9,063 nucleotides of DNA from Bacteroidales bacterium UBA6360 (GTDB lineage: Bacteria > Bacteroidota > Bacteroidia > Bacteroidales > UBA932): positions 6,353 through 15,415 of the forward strand of contig DJRM01000077.1 of the NCBI GenBank assembly GCA_002440085.1, written 5' to 3'. Position 1 is the first letter of the stretch. The number at the start of each line of letters is the position of its first letter. The position numbers and the translations under genes are program-made. The notes beneath the pieces are model-generated. The model was not told the DNA's origin and did no database searches. It was given only the letters and a program-made list of their open reading frames with translations. Shown piece by piece: positions 1-6,680 of this stretch.

Positions 1-83
1 TCTACTACTTCTTCCCCGTCTCCGACAAGGATGTCCCGGCCACTTCATTGCTCCGAGGCTTCATCGGCGGCAGCTCGCTGTGA
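1..83 (+). CDS. C-terminal end of an unrecognised plus-strand protein (partial)
   Basis: The third plus-strand frame is open from the window edge to a TGA at 81-83 and reads YYFFPVSDKDVPATSLLRGF followed by IGGSSL. The other two frames give low-complexity or arginine-rich text, so this frame is the natural reading. Only 26 codons are visible, with no domain or motif I recognise. The gene converges on the ATPase gene that ends at 137, with a 53-base gap holding an inverted repeat. It could be the end of a membrane or envelope protein given its aromatic and small residues, but no function is assigned. Confidence 0.45.
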   Translation, partial: YYFFPVSDKDVPATSLLRGFIGGSSL

Positions 84-90
84 GAAATTC

Positions 91-125
91 TGACATGACG
101 GCAGAAATAACCGCCGGAAATGTCA
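91..125. terminator. Possible bidirectional terminator hairpin between convergent genes
   Basis: TGACAT at 91-96 is the exact reverse complement of ATGTCA at 120-125, and CGGC at 99-102 pairs with GCCG at 113-116. A small internal bulge separates the two stems and the loop is about 10 bases. It sits in the 53-base gap between two converging coding ends, where a shared terminator is expected. There is no strong T-tract on either side, so intrinsic termination is plausible but not shown. Confidence 0.35.
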
Positions 126-136
126 TGAACTATGCG

Positions 137-1486
137 CTACAATAGCGGTGTCATATAGAGCGGAAGATAAACGACACCGTCTTCCTGTTTTAAATCCTTC
201 GAATGAAGGACATACGGCGTCGATAGAAAATTTCCATACTTATCGATGCACTTTTTCAAAGAAGATAATGTATAGCGCTGCCCGCTTTTCACCTCCACCG
301 GAGAAATGTTATGACGGGCTGTTATCATTTCCTTTTGTATAAGAAAATCTATTTCCATCCTGCTCTTGGCATCCGCATCGCTGCAACTATAGAAGTACAG
401 TTTATGACCGCTGCTTTTCAGCATTTGTGCTACAATATTCTCGACAAGCATGCCTTCATTGATTTCTAGTTTGTCGAACATCAGCTTCTGATAGATTTCC
501 TGTGACATGAGCCCCCGCGCATTGAACGTATGGCTGAGAAGCAGTCCGGTATCTGCCATATAGCACTTCAAAGTCGTCCTTTCCTCGTTTAGTCGCAGTC
601 CCATGCTCGGTTCTGTAGTGTTGTAGCAGCAGTTGATAATTCTTGCGTCATCAAGCCAGAAAAAAGCATCCTCATATTCACGCATTCTCGCGTCATCACT
701 AAGTGATGACAAGCGAAACTTCTTCTCGTGTCTTGAAAGCTGGGCAGGAATCTCGTCAAATATGGCCGTCACCTTCGTCTCATAATTGTCAGCGTACTTT
801 CTGATATCATTCCTGTAAAGTTTCAATATCTGCCTCTTTACTGCATCAACCTTATTGAAGTCCAGAGACTCCACGTATGCATTCACAGCCTGCGGCATAC
901 CTCCGACAATCAGATATTTCCGGAAATATTCCATCGCACGCCGATGAAATTCGCACATAGGTTTCATCTCACTGAACTGCCTCCGGATGTAAGGCATCAG
1001 CATATCATCACCCATCGCCCACAGAAACTCCTCAAAATCCAGAGGATACATATCTATCGAGTCTTCCTCGGAAGGAATCAGAATCCCCTTGACATTTTTC
1101 TTTATGGATATGAGAGAACCTGTCTCGATGTAATCGAAACGTCCGTCGGCAACAAGTGCCTTGATGGCCTCTCTGGCTCTTGGACAAGCCTGTACCTCAT
1201 CAAAAATAATCAGTGACTTTCTTACCGGTAGTCTTTTCCGATAATAAAGCTGTATGTTTTCAAGCAGCGTGTCAATATCTTCAAGATACAAATCAAACCA
1301 GGACTTCACTATGGGAGAAGCCTTTGAGAAGTCTATGAGAATATAGGATTCATACTCGTTCCTTGCAAACAACTCCGCAATATAGCTTTTCCCGATTCGC
1401 CTTGCTCCTTCTATCAACAGAGCCGTTGAACCATTTCTCTCCCGTTTCCAATCCAGCAGTTGCCCATATACTTTACGCCTTAACAT
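137..1486 (-). CDS. AAA_14 / DUF4143 family ATPase
   Basis: A 449-residue protein of the widespread 'ATP-binding protein, DUF4143' family; its cellular role is generally unknown. Walker A is GARRIGKS (27-34, Lys33) and Walker B is SLIIFDE (91-97). A sensor-like ETGSLIS lies at 121-127, YPLDFEEF at 147-154, GGMPQAV at 195-201 and YMADTGLL at 309-316. The C-terminal part carries EIDFLI (378-383) and VEVKSG (397-402), matching the D...ExK spacing of the PD-(D/E)XK nuclease fold that ends many family members; nuclease activity is not implied. Length is usual for the family. The ATG at 1484-1486 follows AAAAAGGTGAAAT, giving a purine-rich ribosome site. It is transcribed in the PUL direction but has its own promoter and lower G+C, suggesting separate acquisition. 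No signal peptide, so cytoplasmic. Confidence 0.93.
   Translation of the reverse strand: MLRRKVYGQLLDWKRERNGSTALLIEGARRIGKSYIAELFARNEYESYILIDFSKASPIVKSWFDLYLEDIDTLLENIQLYYRKRLPVRKSLIIFDEVQACPRAREAIKALVADGRFDYIETGSLISIKKNVKGILIPSEEDSIDMYPLDFEEFLWAMGDDMLMPYIRRQFSEMKPMCEFHRRAMEYFRKYLIVGGMPQAVNAYVESLDFNKVDAVKRQILKLYRNDIRKYADNYETKVTAIFDEIPAQLSRHEKKFRLSSLSDDARMREYEDAFFWLDDARIINCCYNTTEPSMGLRLNEERTTLKCYMADTGLLLSHTFNARGLMSQEIYQKLMFDKLEINEGMLVENIVAQMLKSSGHKLYFYSCSDADAKSRMEIDFLIQKEMITARHNISPVEVKSGQRYTLSSLKKCIDKYGNFLSTPYVLHSKDLKQEDGVVYLPLYMTPLL
692..710. repeat. 19-bp perfect palindrome inside the ATPase gene
   Basis: GTCATCACT at 692-700 and AGTGATGAC at 702-710 are exact reverse complements around a single central base at 701. 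It lies inside the ATPase coding region, where it encodes part of the LSSLSDDAR segment (residues 259-267). It may be coincidental, a protein-binding dyad, or an mRNA hairpin; nothing nearby decides this. Confidence 0.4.
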
Positions 1487-1490
1487 ATTT

Positions 1491-1540
1491 CACCTTTTTG
1501 AGATTATCATACGGGCAAATTTACACCTTTTTGAGATTAT
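1491..1540. repeat. Pair of 17-bp direct repeats upstream of the ATPase gene
   Basis: CACCTTTTTGAGATTAT occurs at 1491-1507 and again, without mismatch, at 1524-1540, a start-to-start distance of 33 bp. Each copy is followed by GCAAA on the plus strand (1515-1519 and 1542-1546). On the minus strand the distal copy almost fills the spacer between the -33 and -7 promoter elements. The proximal copy overlaps the leader and ribosome-binding region of the ATPase gene. Such placement suits a repressor operator or a duplicated control element. The distal copy also contains the esterase stop codon at 1537-1539. Confidence 0.85.
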
Positions 1541-1547
1541 TGCAAAA
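1516..1547 (-). promoter_or_regulatory. Bacteroidota-type promoter for the ATPase gene
   Basis: On the minus strand TTTTG (1547-1543) is followed by 19 bases and then TAAATTTG (1523-1516), an exact match to the -33 TTTG / -7 TAnnTTTG consensus used by the Bacteroidota primary sigma factor. Transcription would begin near 1508-1510, leaving a leader of about 20-25 bases before the ATG at 1486. The -33 element lies inside the 3' end of the esterase remnant. Confidence 0.65.
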
Positions 1548-1984
1548 TAAATCCCATCTGGCCGGTGTTATACGTGTGAAGCGATGCAATCCATTCGAAC
1601 ATCGAAGAGGGGAAATCCTGCCAGTGGTTCCACTGATGGCCGCCGGTCTCATGCGGAATCTCCCTGACCGGGACTCCGGCCTCTCTAAGGGCGGCGCACC
1701 AGGCCACGCTGTTTTCGTTCGGTTTCACGACATCGTCGTCAAGAGAATATGCAACGTATGCCGGCGGGGTGGCCGAAGACACGCGTTTTTCAACCGAATA
1801 TGCGTCAATCAGTTCCTGCGAAGGCATCGATGTCCCGAAAAACATTGTCATCGAGCCTGTGTGCGTTCTGACGGGATCCATGGATATGACCGTTCACCTC
1901 CGTCCTCTCACCGTTATCCTCCCCTGCCGCAGGCCTGCAGCATACCGTCAGGGCCAGCAGAATCACTGCCGGGCAAACTTTCAT
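1537..1984 (-). pseudogene. Internally deleted, frameshifted alpha/beta-hydrolase (acetyl-esterase-like) lipoprotein
   Basis: Two out-of-frame pieces of one gene. From the ATG at 1984 a frame of 59 codons begins MKVCPAVILLALTVCCRPAA, a lipoprotein-type signal with candidate Cys residues at 15-16, and ends at TGA 1807-1805. In the neighbouring frame, from about 1890 to the stop at 1537, the text is the second half of a Bacteroidota acetyl-esterase/lipase. It reads VISMDPVRTHTGSM, then a PPAYVAYSLDDD segment carrying the catalytic Asp, ALREAGVPV, and GGHQW carrying the catalytic His. The HGGG oxyanion region and the GxSxG nucleophile are absent, leaving no room for roughly 150-170 expected residues. 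A stop at 1896-1894 bars upstream extension of the second piece. I infer an internal deletion joining the signal region to the C-terminal half near 1888-1897, leaving an inactive gene. It starts 21 bases after the GH27 stop, so it was the last gene of the operon. Confidence 0.82.
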
Positions 1985-2005
1985 TTGTGAATTTCTAAAC
2001 TATGT

Positions 2006-3622
2006 TCACAGACTCACGAGCCGTATGCAGTCAAAGGCAGCCTTCGATGATGTTACAGAGCATATCCTGACATCATTCTCTCCTTTGCGGAGTTCCACCT
2101 CGAACGGAATCTCAACGAATGCGGAGTCCGTCGCGGCAACCGACGCATGATGTGCCTCTCCGTTCACAACCAATTCAAAGCCAACGGCTTCCGGCGAGGA
2201 AAACCGAACGGAGATTCTGTATTTCCCGCCCTTGAGGCTGAAGACGTCACCCCATTCGAGATAATTCGTCGGCGAGTCTCCGAGGTTCGTCGCCACGGCG
2301 CGTCCGGAACCCCCCTCGACAGGGATGTACTTCACGCCCGTCCCGCGTATTGCGGTAAAGTCCGGACAATAGCCCCACTCCGCCTCATAGAGGACGGGCT
2401 CAATCCGCTCCCCCTCAACCTTGAGAATCTTCGCTGTGTGAGGCGGCAGCGTCATCTCTATGACTCCGCACGGAGCAAGGTCGGAGCGCAGGTTGAGGTC
2501 GCGCAGCTTCATCTGACCGGTGAACTCCAGCACATCGGCCGGAACGCTGAACGAGGCCTCAGAGCCAGAAGGATTATAGAGAGCGACGGCCCTCGCACCT
2601 CCATGGCGACGCAGGATATCCTTAGCGAAGACGTATGTCTCTCCCTCGTGCTGAACCACATGAGCCTGTAGTCCAAGCGGGTCCTGGTTCACGGCAATCA
2701 GCTCCGGGTTGGTGATTATCCGCATCGTCTCCTCCGGGATGTACTCGATGTCGCAGCCAAGAAGCAGCGGCGAGCTCATTATGCACCACATCCCGAAATG
2801 CGCCTCCTCCTCGGCATAGCTAAGTCCGAGCCCGTCCTCCCAGAACGGCGAAGGCTTGATGTTGTAGCCGACTGCGAGCATATCCATGTCGTTGTAGTGC
2901 CCGTCATGTGCGTAAGCGGACAGATAGAGATTCTTCTCCACGATGTGCCGGACAGAAGACCAGACGGGACGTATGTCTTCCGAAATCCGCCACGAGTCTG
3001 CAAGCTTCTCAACCCATGTCCCCGGATAGTCCCAGCGACAGACATTGATGTCGATGTGCCTTCCCGCCACGCTGTCAATCACCTGACGGATTTCCTCATA
3101 ACGGTCCTTTTCCTCAAGGCGGCGGTGTATGCCCCCGCAGTAGTCAATCTTGATGAAGTCGAAGTTCCAGTTGTTGAAATACTGGTCCGCGTCCTGAACA
3201 TCGTGCATCCAGAGTCCCGCCCCAAGCCCGTTCAGGTCCTTGTTGTAGCTCGACCCGCAGGTGTTGTCGCCGGCATCGGAATAGATTCCGGCCTTAAGGC
3301 CGAGGGAGTGGATGTGGTCGGAGATGGAACGCATCTGCGCGGAGCCGCCGGGAAACCTCACCGGATGCGGAATCATGTAACCGCGTTCGTCGCGGTAGCC
3401 GAAGAATCCGTCGTCGATGTTGATGTTTCCGTAACCGGCGTCCTTGAGACCGCGTTCGACGAGAAGGTTGGCCTGATGAGTGATTATGGAGTCGGAAATA
3501 TCAACCATATATGCGTTCCACGAACTCCAGCCCATAAGCGGGGGCTTCACCGCCTGCGGCTGACGAGAGGTGCATGACACGATAAGCGCCGCAGCTATGA
3601 TAAGGGGATATATTTTCTTCAT
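2006..3622 (-). CDS. GH27 alpha-galactosidase-type lipoprotein with C-terminal carbohydrate-binding domain
   Basis: 538 residues. Members of glycoside hydrolase family 27 release terminal alpha-D-galactose, or in some cases beta-L-arabinopyranose, with retention. The signal ends in a lipobox with Cys17 (LIVSC). The barrel spans about 28-315: PPLMGWSSWN (27-36), NIDDGF (68-73), the nucleophile in FIKIDYCGG (Asp160), the acid/base in WRISED (Asp216), HYNDMDML (242-249) and the EEEAHFGMWCIMSSPLL stretch (271-287). A beta-sandwich follows to about 402. Residues 411-538, starting LYEAEWG, resemble the CBM35/CBM6 group and would bind sugar next to the catalytic site. The residues after Cys17 (TSRQ) are not acidic, so a periplasmic face is more likely than surface export. 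It lies 40 bases after the GH43-like gene in the same operon. Family is secure; the choice of galactose or arabinose is open. Confidence 0.95.
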   Translation of the reverse strand: MKKIYPLIIAAALIVSCTSRQPQAVKPPLMGWSSWNAYMVDISDSIITHQANLLVERGLKDAGYGNINIDDGFFGYRDERGYMIPHPVRFPGGSAQMRSISDHIHSLGLKAGIYSDAGDNTCGSSYNKDLNGLGAGLWMHDVQDADQYFNNWNFDFIKIDYCGGIHRRLEEKDRYEEIRQVIDSVAGRHIDINVCRWDYPGTWVEKLADSWRISEDIRPVWSSVRHIVEKNLYLSAYAHDGHYNDMDMLAVGYNIKPSPFWEDGLGLSYAEEEAHFGMWCIMSSPLLLGCDIEYIPEETMRIITNPELIAVNQDPLGLQAHVVQHEGETYVFAKDILRRHGGARAVALYNPSGSEASFSVPADVLEFTGQMKLRDLNLRSDLAPCGVIEMTLPPHTAKILKVEGERIEPVLYEAEWGYCPDFTAIRGTGVKYIPVEGGSGRAVATNLGDSPTNYLEWGDVFSLKGGKYRISVRFSSPEAVGFELVVNGEAHHASVAATDSAFVEIPFEVELRKGENDVRICSVTSSKAAFDCIRLVSL

Positions 3623-3662
3623 ATATTCTTTATCTTCAGCTCATCCTCACAAGAGAGAGGAT

Positions 3663-4805
3663 TTACTTGTAGTTTTTCTCGATGTTCCGGTAAGTCTCCT
3701 CATCGACATGGACGATGCAGCCATGACGGCCGTCCTCCGGAGGGTAGAAGTTCGTCACATCCTTCCACGGAGCGCCCTGAATCGCCGAGGACTCACGCAT
3801 CTCGTAGGCGTGCTCCCCGTAGTTCTCGTAGTAGAGCCGGAACTTGCCTTCCGGAGTGCGGACCATGATAGGAGCCTCACGCCAGTTCGGACTTACGGAA
3901 GGCCCGGGGTTGGTGTAGGGACCGAGCAGATTGTCCGACGAGGCAATCCTTATGGACTTGTGGGTCTTCGGAGCCTTGTCTTCCCAGCGCTCGTCCTTCA
4001 TGATGGCGTAGTACTTACCGTTGAACTTTCTGATTATCACATCAATGAGGGAAATATCCGCATCGGCTCCCGTAAAGTAAATCGGGGCAAGGTCACCGCC
4101 GTCCTGAGCCGCAAAGAGCCGCTTCGGCCTCGTGAAGTCCACGAAATCCTTTGTCAGCATATAGCAGGTCTTCATGGTTTCCCAGTTCTTCCTGTCGTAC
4201 ATTTCCAGTTCCTCGGCAGTCTTTGCCTCCTGTCTTTTGCGGTAGTATTCCCCGGCGTGCCAGGTGATGATGAACTGCCTGCTGTCCTCATCGTAGAACA
4301 TTTTCGGCGCTCCCACGAACGGAATCTCATTATAGACGCCAAGATGGTCAACGACGAACTTGTCCCCGTCGAGCACCCTGTTCTTCCACACCACGAGGTC
4401 GGTCGTGTGCCAGAGCACCAGCGACTCCTTCGACGAGCCGCGCACGACGCCTATCATATACCACCTCCGGCCGGCGTTTCCGAACACATCCGGTCCCTCG
4501 CAGATGTCAGGATGGCCAAAATAGCTTTCGAGAATCACCTTGCCGCCGTTCAGAGTCTCCCAGCTGAGCCCGTCGCGGGAAATGGAGTAGAACAGAGAGC
4601 CGTAGTCCGCATTTGTCATGTGCGCGAAGAGATAGCCTCCCTGCCCGTCCTCTACGGAAGGCCTGTCCGTCGGCTTGGTGTTGTCCGGGACGTCGCTCCC
4701 CGGTGTGCAGCCGGCAAGAAGAACCGTTCCTCCGGCGGCAATGGCAAGGTGCAGCGCTGCCGTGCACAAGAGCACCTTGCCTAAAAATGTTCTGATAATC
4801 TTCAT
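3663..4805 (-). CDS. GH43-like five-bladed beta-propeller lipoprotein
   Basis: 380 residues with a long hydrophobic N-terminus and lipobox LLAGC (Cys33). From about 57 on it has the repeated blade pattern of GH43/GH32/GH117-type propeller enzymes. Examples are YLFAHMT then LFYSISRDGLSWETLNGG (58-88), GHPDICEGPD (97-106), WYMIGV (115-120), LWHTTDLVVW (131-140), APKMFYD (166-172), DVIIRKFNGKYYAIMKDE (255-272) and REAPIMVRTPEGKFRLYYENY (309-329). Candidate catalytic acids are Asp residues in the early blades, Asp255 and Glu310, assigned only by position and not by alignment. GH43 enzymes cleave arabinose, xylose or galactose linkages, and with GH27 next door an arabinose- or galactose-containing side chain is a reasonable guess. 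It starts 21 bases after the upstream gene. The assignment to a propeller hydrolase is firm; the subfamily and substrate are not. Confidence 0.8.
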   Translation of the reverse strand: MKIIRTFLGKVLLCTAALHLAIAAGGTVLLAGCTPGSDVPDNTKPTDRPSVEDGQGGYLFAHMTNADYGSLFYSISRDGLSWETLNGGKVILESYFGHPDICEGPDVFGNAGRRWYMIGVVRGSSKESLVLWHTTDLVVWKNRVLDGDKFVVDHLGVYNEIPFVGAPKMFYDEDSRQFIITWHAGEYYRKRQEAKTAEELEMYDRKNWETMKTCYMLTKDFVDFTRPKRLFAAQDGGDLAPIYFTGADADISLIDVIIRKFNGKYYAIMKDERWEDKAPKTHKSIRIASSDNLLGPYTNPGPSVSPNWREAPIMVRTPEGKFRLYYENYGEHAYEMRESSAIQGAPWKDVTNFYPPEDGRHGCIVHVDEETYRNIEKNYK

Positions 4806-4826
4806 TGTATGTTTACTTCCGTTGCA

Positions 4827-6464
4827 TTATTCCACCTCAGCGGTGTTCCCCGTCACGATGCCGTCGACATAGATCTCGGCGATTTCGCAAGGCGTGTTGC
4901 CTCTGTAGCCCGCAGTAGGACGAATCTTCAGATAGCGTCCCGTCCTGTCGGCCTTGCCTACGGTCTCCGGAACGTCGTACCAAAATATTCCGTTTTCCTT
5001 AGGGATGTCGGTTGCCGTCAGGACAAGCTTCCAGTCGTTGCCGTCGTTGGCGGTGTTGTAGTTCTCCAATGTGCCGCCGCCCGTCCAGTAAGGATAGGAA
5101 GCATTCGTTCCCGCACTCTTGAATGACCATGTTGCCCCGATGTAAAACTCGCAGTTACGAAGATCATGATTATAAGGCCAGCTTTCCGGCAGTTTTCCGA
5201 TGCCGACTCTTCCGACTTCAACATCTTTCTTGAAGTCAAAAACAAAGACAATGTTCGGAATATCCCTATGCCATTCCATATTCATAGAGACAAAGTCATC
5301 GCAAGAACTTCCATAATTCAAATCGTCCGTTTTTCCGTCCCAAATCGGCTTGTCATAAGTCTGTATCCACGCCGTGGTCAGTTTTCCATCAATCATATTT
5401 CCGACCTTTCCCCAACCTGCAGGATTGTCATCATTAACGAACTTGCACTGCCATTGAGTCTGGTCAACAGCCTCCATCACAACCCGCGTAGCCTTCGCAA
5501 GGTCAAGCCCGAGAGGATATATCCCGTTACGGTCAAACGTCCGTGCCGCTGACATGTTGAACACATAATAGGCCTTGTCCGTCCGCACCTTCACCTTCCC
5601 GGCATATGTTCCCGGAGCCACGACCATCCTCACGGAGCCGGAGTTGTCCTTGTCTGTCCCGACCTTAGCATCAGATTCCGTCCTCGCGGCATTTGTCAGA
5701 GGCGTCGCGAAATCACCTTCAGCCCTTGTGGAGGCAAGGTCAATGGCAAGCGTGGTCTCATCATCGGGATTGACATTCTGCACATTGATTTTAAACTCGC
5801 CGACGATGTTCTTGTCCGCCTCGAAAATCACGTCCCGGACAGTCTCGCCCTGATATTCCCCAGTCGTCGAGAACACCCGGAAATCAAGCAGAGCTCCGAG
5901 ATTGAGGAATTTCACCGACTGAATCTTATTGTCCGCACCCACAAGCATATCCTCGGTAAAAGTGAACGGCACGCTCACCATCGGCATCGCGGTTCCGTCA
6001 AACTTTCCGCCCTTATGGCTCTGCACAAGCGGAATGGTTATGCTCTGCATCGGGCCGGCATTTACCGGTTCCCGCAGGTCATTGAAATTTCCGTTATTTA
6101 TCGGAAGTACACGAGGCGACACCACGCATATACGGTCGCCGGCCTTCATCTGAATGTCCGTCGTGAACCCGAAAACAGGTCGCGGTTCCGTAGTCTGTAT
6201 GCTTGTTCGCTGAGTATAGACAATATTCCCGTCCTTTTCAAGCGAGAATCCGAGCCAGTCTCCTGTCTCAAAAGCGAGGTGATCGCCTGTCATATCGGAC
6301 TTGACAGCGGGAAGTACCTCGTTCACGAGCGCAAACCTGTATGTGTATGACGGTTTCTCCTCAACACCCGCAACCTTAGAGCAGGAAACGGAGACCATAG
6401 CTGCGAACATTGCAGCGGCGGCAAAAATTCTGTTTTTCATAGTCATTCGATTAAAGTTCATCAT
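4827..6464 (-). CDS. Fimbrillin-like lipoprotein with C-terminal discoidin (CBM32-like) domain
   Basis: Coordinates give the longest frame, 545 residues. The likeliest start is the later ATG at 6446 or 6440, because MKNRIFAAAAMFAAMVSVSC then forms a compact lipoprotein signal (Cys28 in long numbering) and begins just after the small upstream ORF stops at 6451. Residues about 38-322 resemble Bacteroidota fimbrillin-like proteins: HLAFETGDWLGF (62-73), GTAMPMVSVPF (157-167), VKFLNLGALLDF (184-195) and a closing NGIYPLGLDL (313-322). Residues about 333-535 form a discoidin/F5-8C-type sandwich: GKVGNMIDGKLTTAW (352-366), PNIVFVFDF (403-411), GNDWKLVL (475-482) and GRYLKIRP (509-516). The role is probably glycan binding or adhesion at the cell surface. 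It follows the SusD and SusE-like genes, the usual place for an additional surface glycan-binding protein. No enzyme motif is seen. Confidence 0.8.
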   Translation of the reverse strand: MMNFNRMTMKNRIFAAAAMFAAMVSVSCSKVAGVEEKPSYTYRFALVNEVLPAVKSDMTGDHLAFETGDWLGFSLEKDGNIVYTQRTSIQTTEPRPVFGFTTDIQMKAGDRICVVSPRVLPINNGNFNDLREPVNAGPMQSITIPLVQSHKGGKFDGTAMPMVSVPFTFTEDMLVGADNKIQSVKFLNLGALLDFRVFSTTGEYQGETVRDVIFEADKNIVGEFKINVQNVNPDDETTLAIDLASTRAEGDFATPLTNAARTESDAKVGTDKDNSGSVRMVVAPGTYAGKVKVRTDKAYYVFNMSAARTFDRNGIYPLGLDLAKATRVVMEAVDQTQWQCKFVNDDNPAGWGKVGNMIDGKLTTAWIQTYDKPIWDGKTDDLNYGSSCDDFVSMNMEWHRDIPNIVFVFDFKKDVEVGRVGIGKLPESWPYNHDLRNCEFYIGATWSFKSAGTNASYPYWTGGGTLENYNTANDGNDWKLVLTATDIPKENGIFWYDVPETVGKADRTGRYLKIRPTAGYRGNTPCEIAEIYVDGIVTGNTAEVE

Positions 6465-6618
6465 ACGGGTTCATTCCCATTACCTCGGTTCCGTTCGTCC
6501 CGTCAAAACGGTCGTCGGACGCCGCAAATCCTGATTCGGTGAAAATGCACTCCACCGCAAATTTTGGGGAACAATAATTCCTCCCACAGAGGTTAAATTT
6601 TTCAGATCTCATGTTCAT
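6451..6618 (-). CDS. Small ORF, 55 codons, with GFAAS motif and acidic tail
   Basis: The 216-base gap between two lipoprotein genes holds an intact frame from ATG 6618 to TAA 6451, overlapping the longest frame of the next gene by 14 bases. It begins MNMRSEKFNLCGRNYCSPK (1-19); the middle reads VECIFTESGFAASDD (22-36) and the end MGMNPYDEL (47-55). An internal Met at 6612 is an alternative start. It has three Cys (11, 16, 24), no signal peptide and no membrane segment. From general familiarity, short Bacteroidota proteins of this shape (Y-x-x-P, then E-x-GF-x-x-S, then an acidic Gly-rich tail) often sit near fimbrillin-type genes; I infer membership and know no function. The overlap with the following start region suggests translational coupling. 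It could instead be a leader that tunes the next gene. Confidence 0.6.
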   Translation of the reverse strand: MNMRSEKFNLCGRNYCSPKFAVECIFTESGFAASDDRFDGTNGTEVMGMNPYDEL

Positions 6619-6680
6619 TTGTTTATATGTTATTATGTGTTATCATCCTCATTCTGAGGCACTTCATTTCTTCGCACAAC

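Noticed and set aside
1363..1998. 211-codon plus-strand frame spanning the ATPase start and esterase remnant
   Set aside because: It crosses two independently supported minus-strand genes and a promoter; the translation shows no protein family pattern.
2798..3577. 259-codon plus-strand frame over the GH27 gene
   Set aside because: Complement of the GH27 catalytic domain; no start context or recognisable motif of its own.
3570..4784. 404-codon plus-strand frame antisense to the GH43-like gene
   Set aside because: Its translation is low in domain-like pattern and rich in Val, Arg and His, as expected from the complement of a G+C-rich coding strand; the minus-strand frame has a lipobox and clear propeller motifs.
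6647..6659. Short inverted repeat CCTCA-TTC-TGAGG before the small ORF
   Set aside because: Only five base pairs with no T-tract, and the surrounding genes look co-transcribed; too weak to call a terminator or attenuator.
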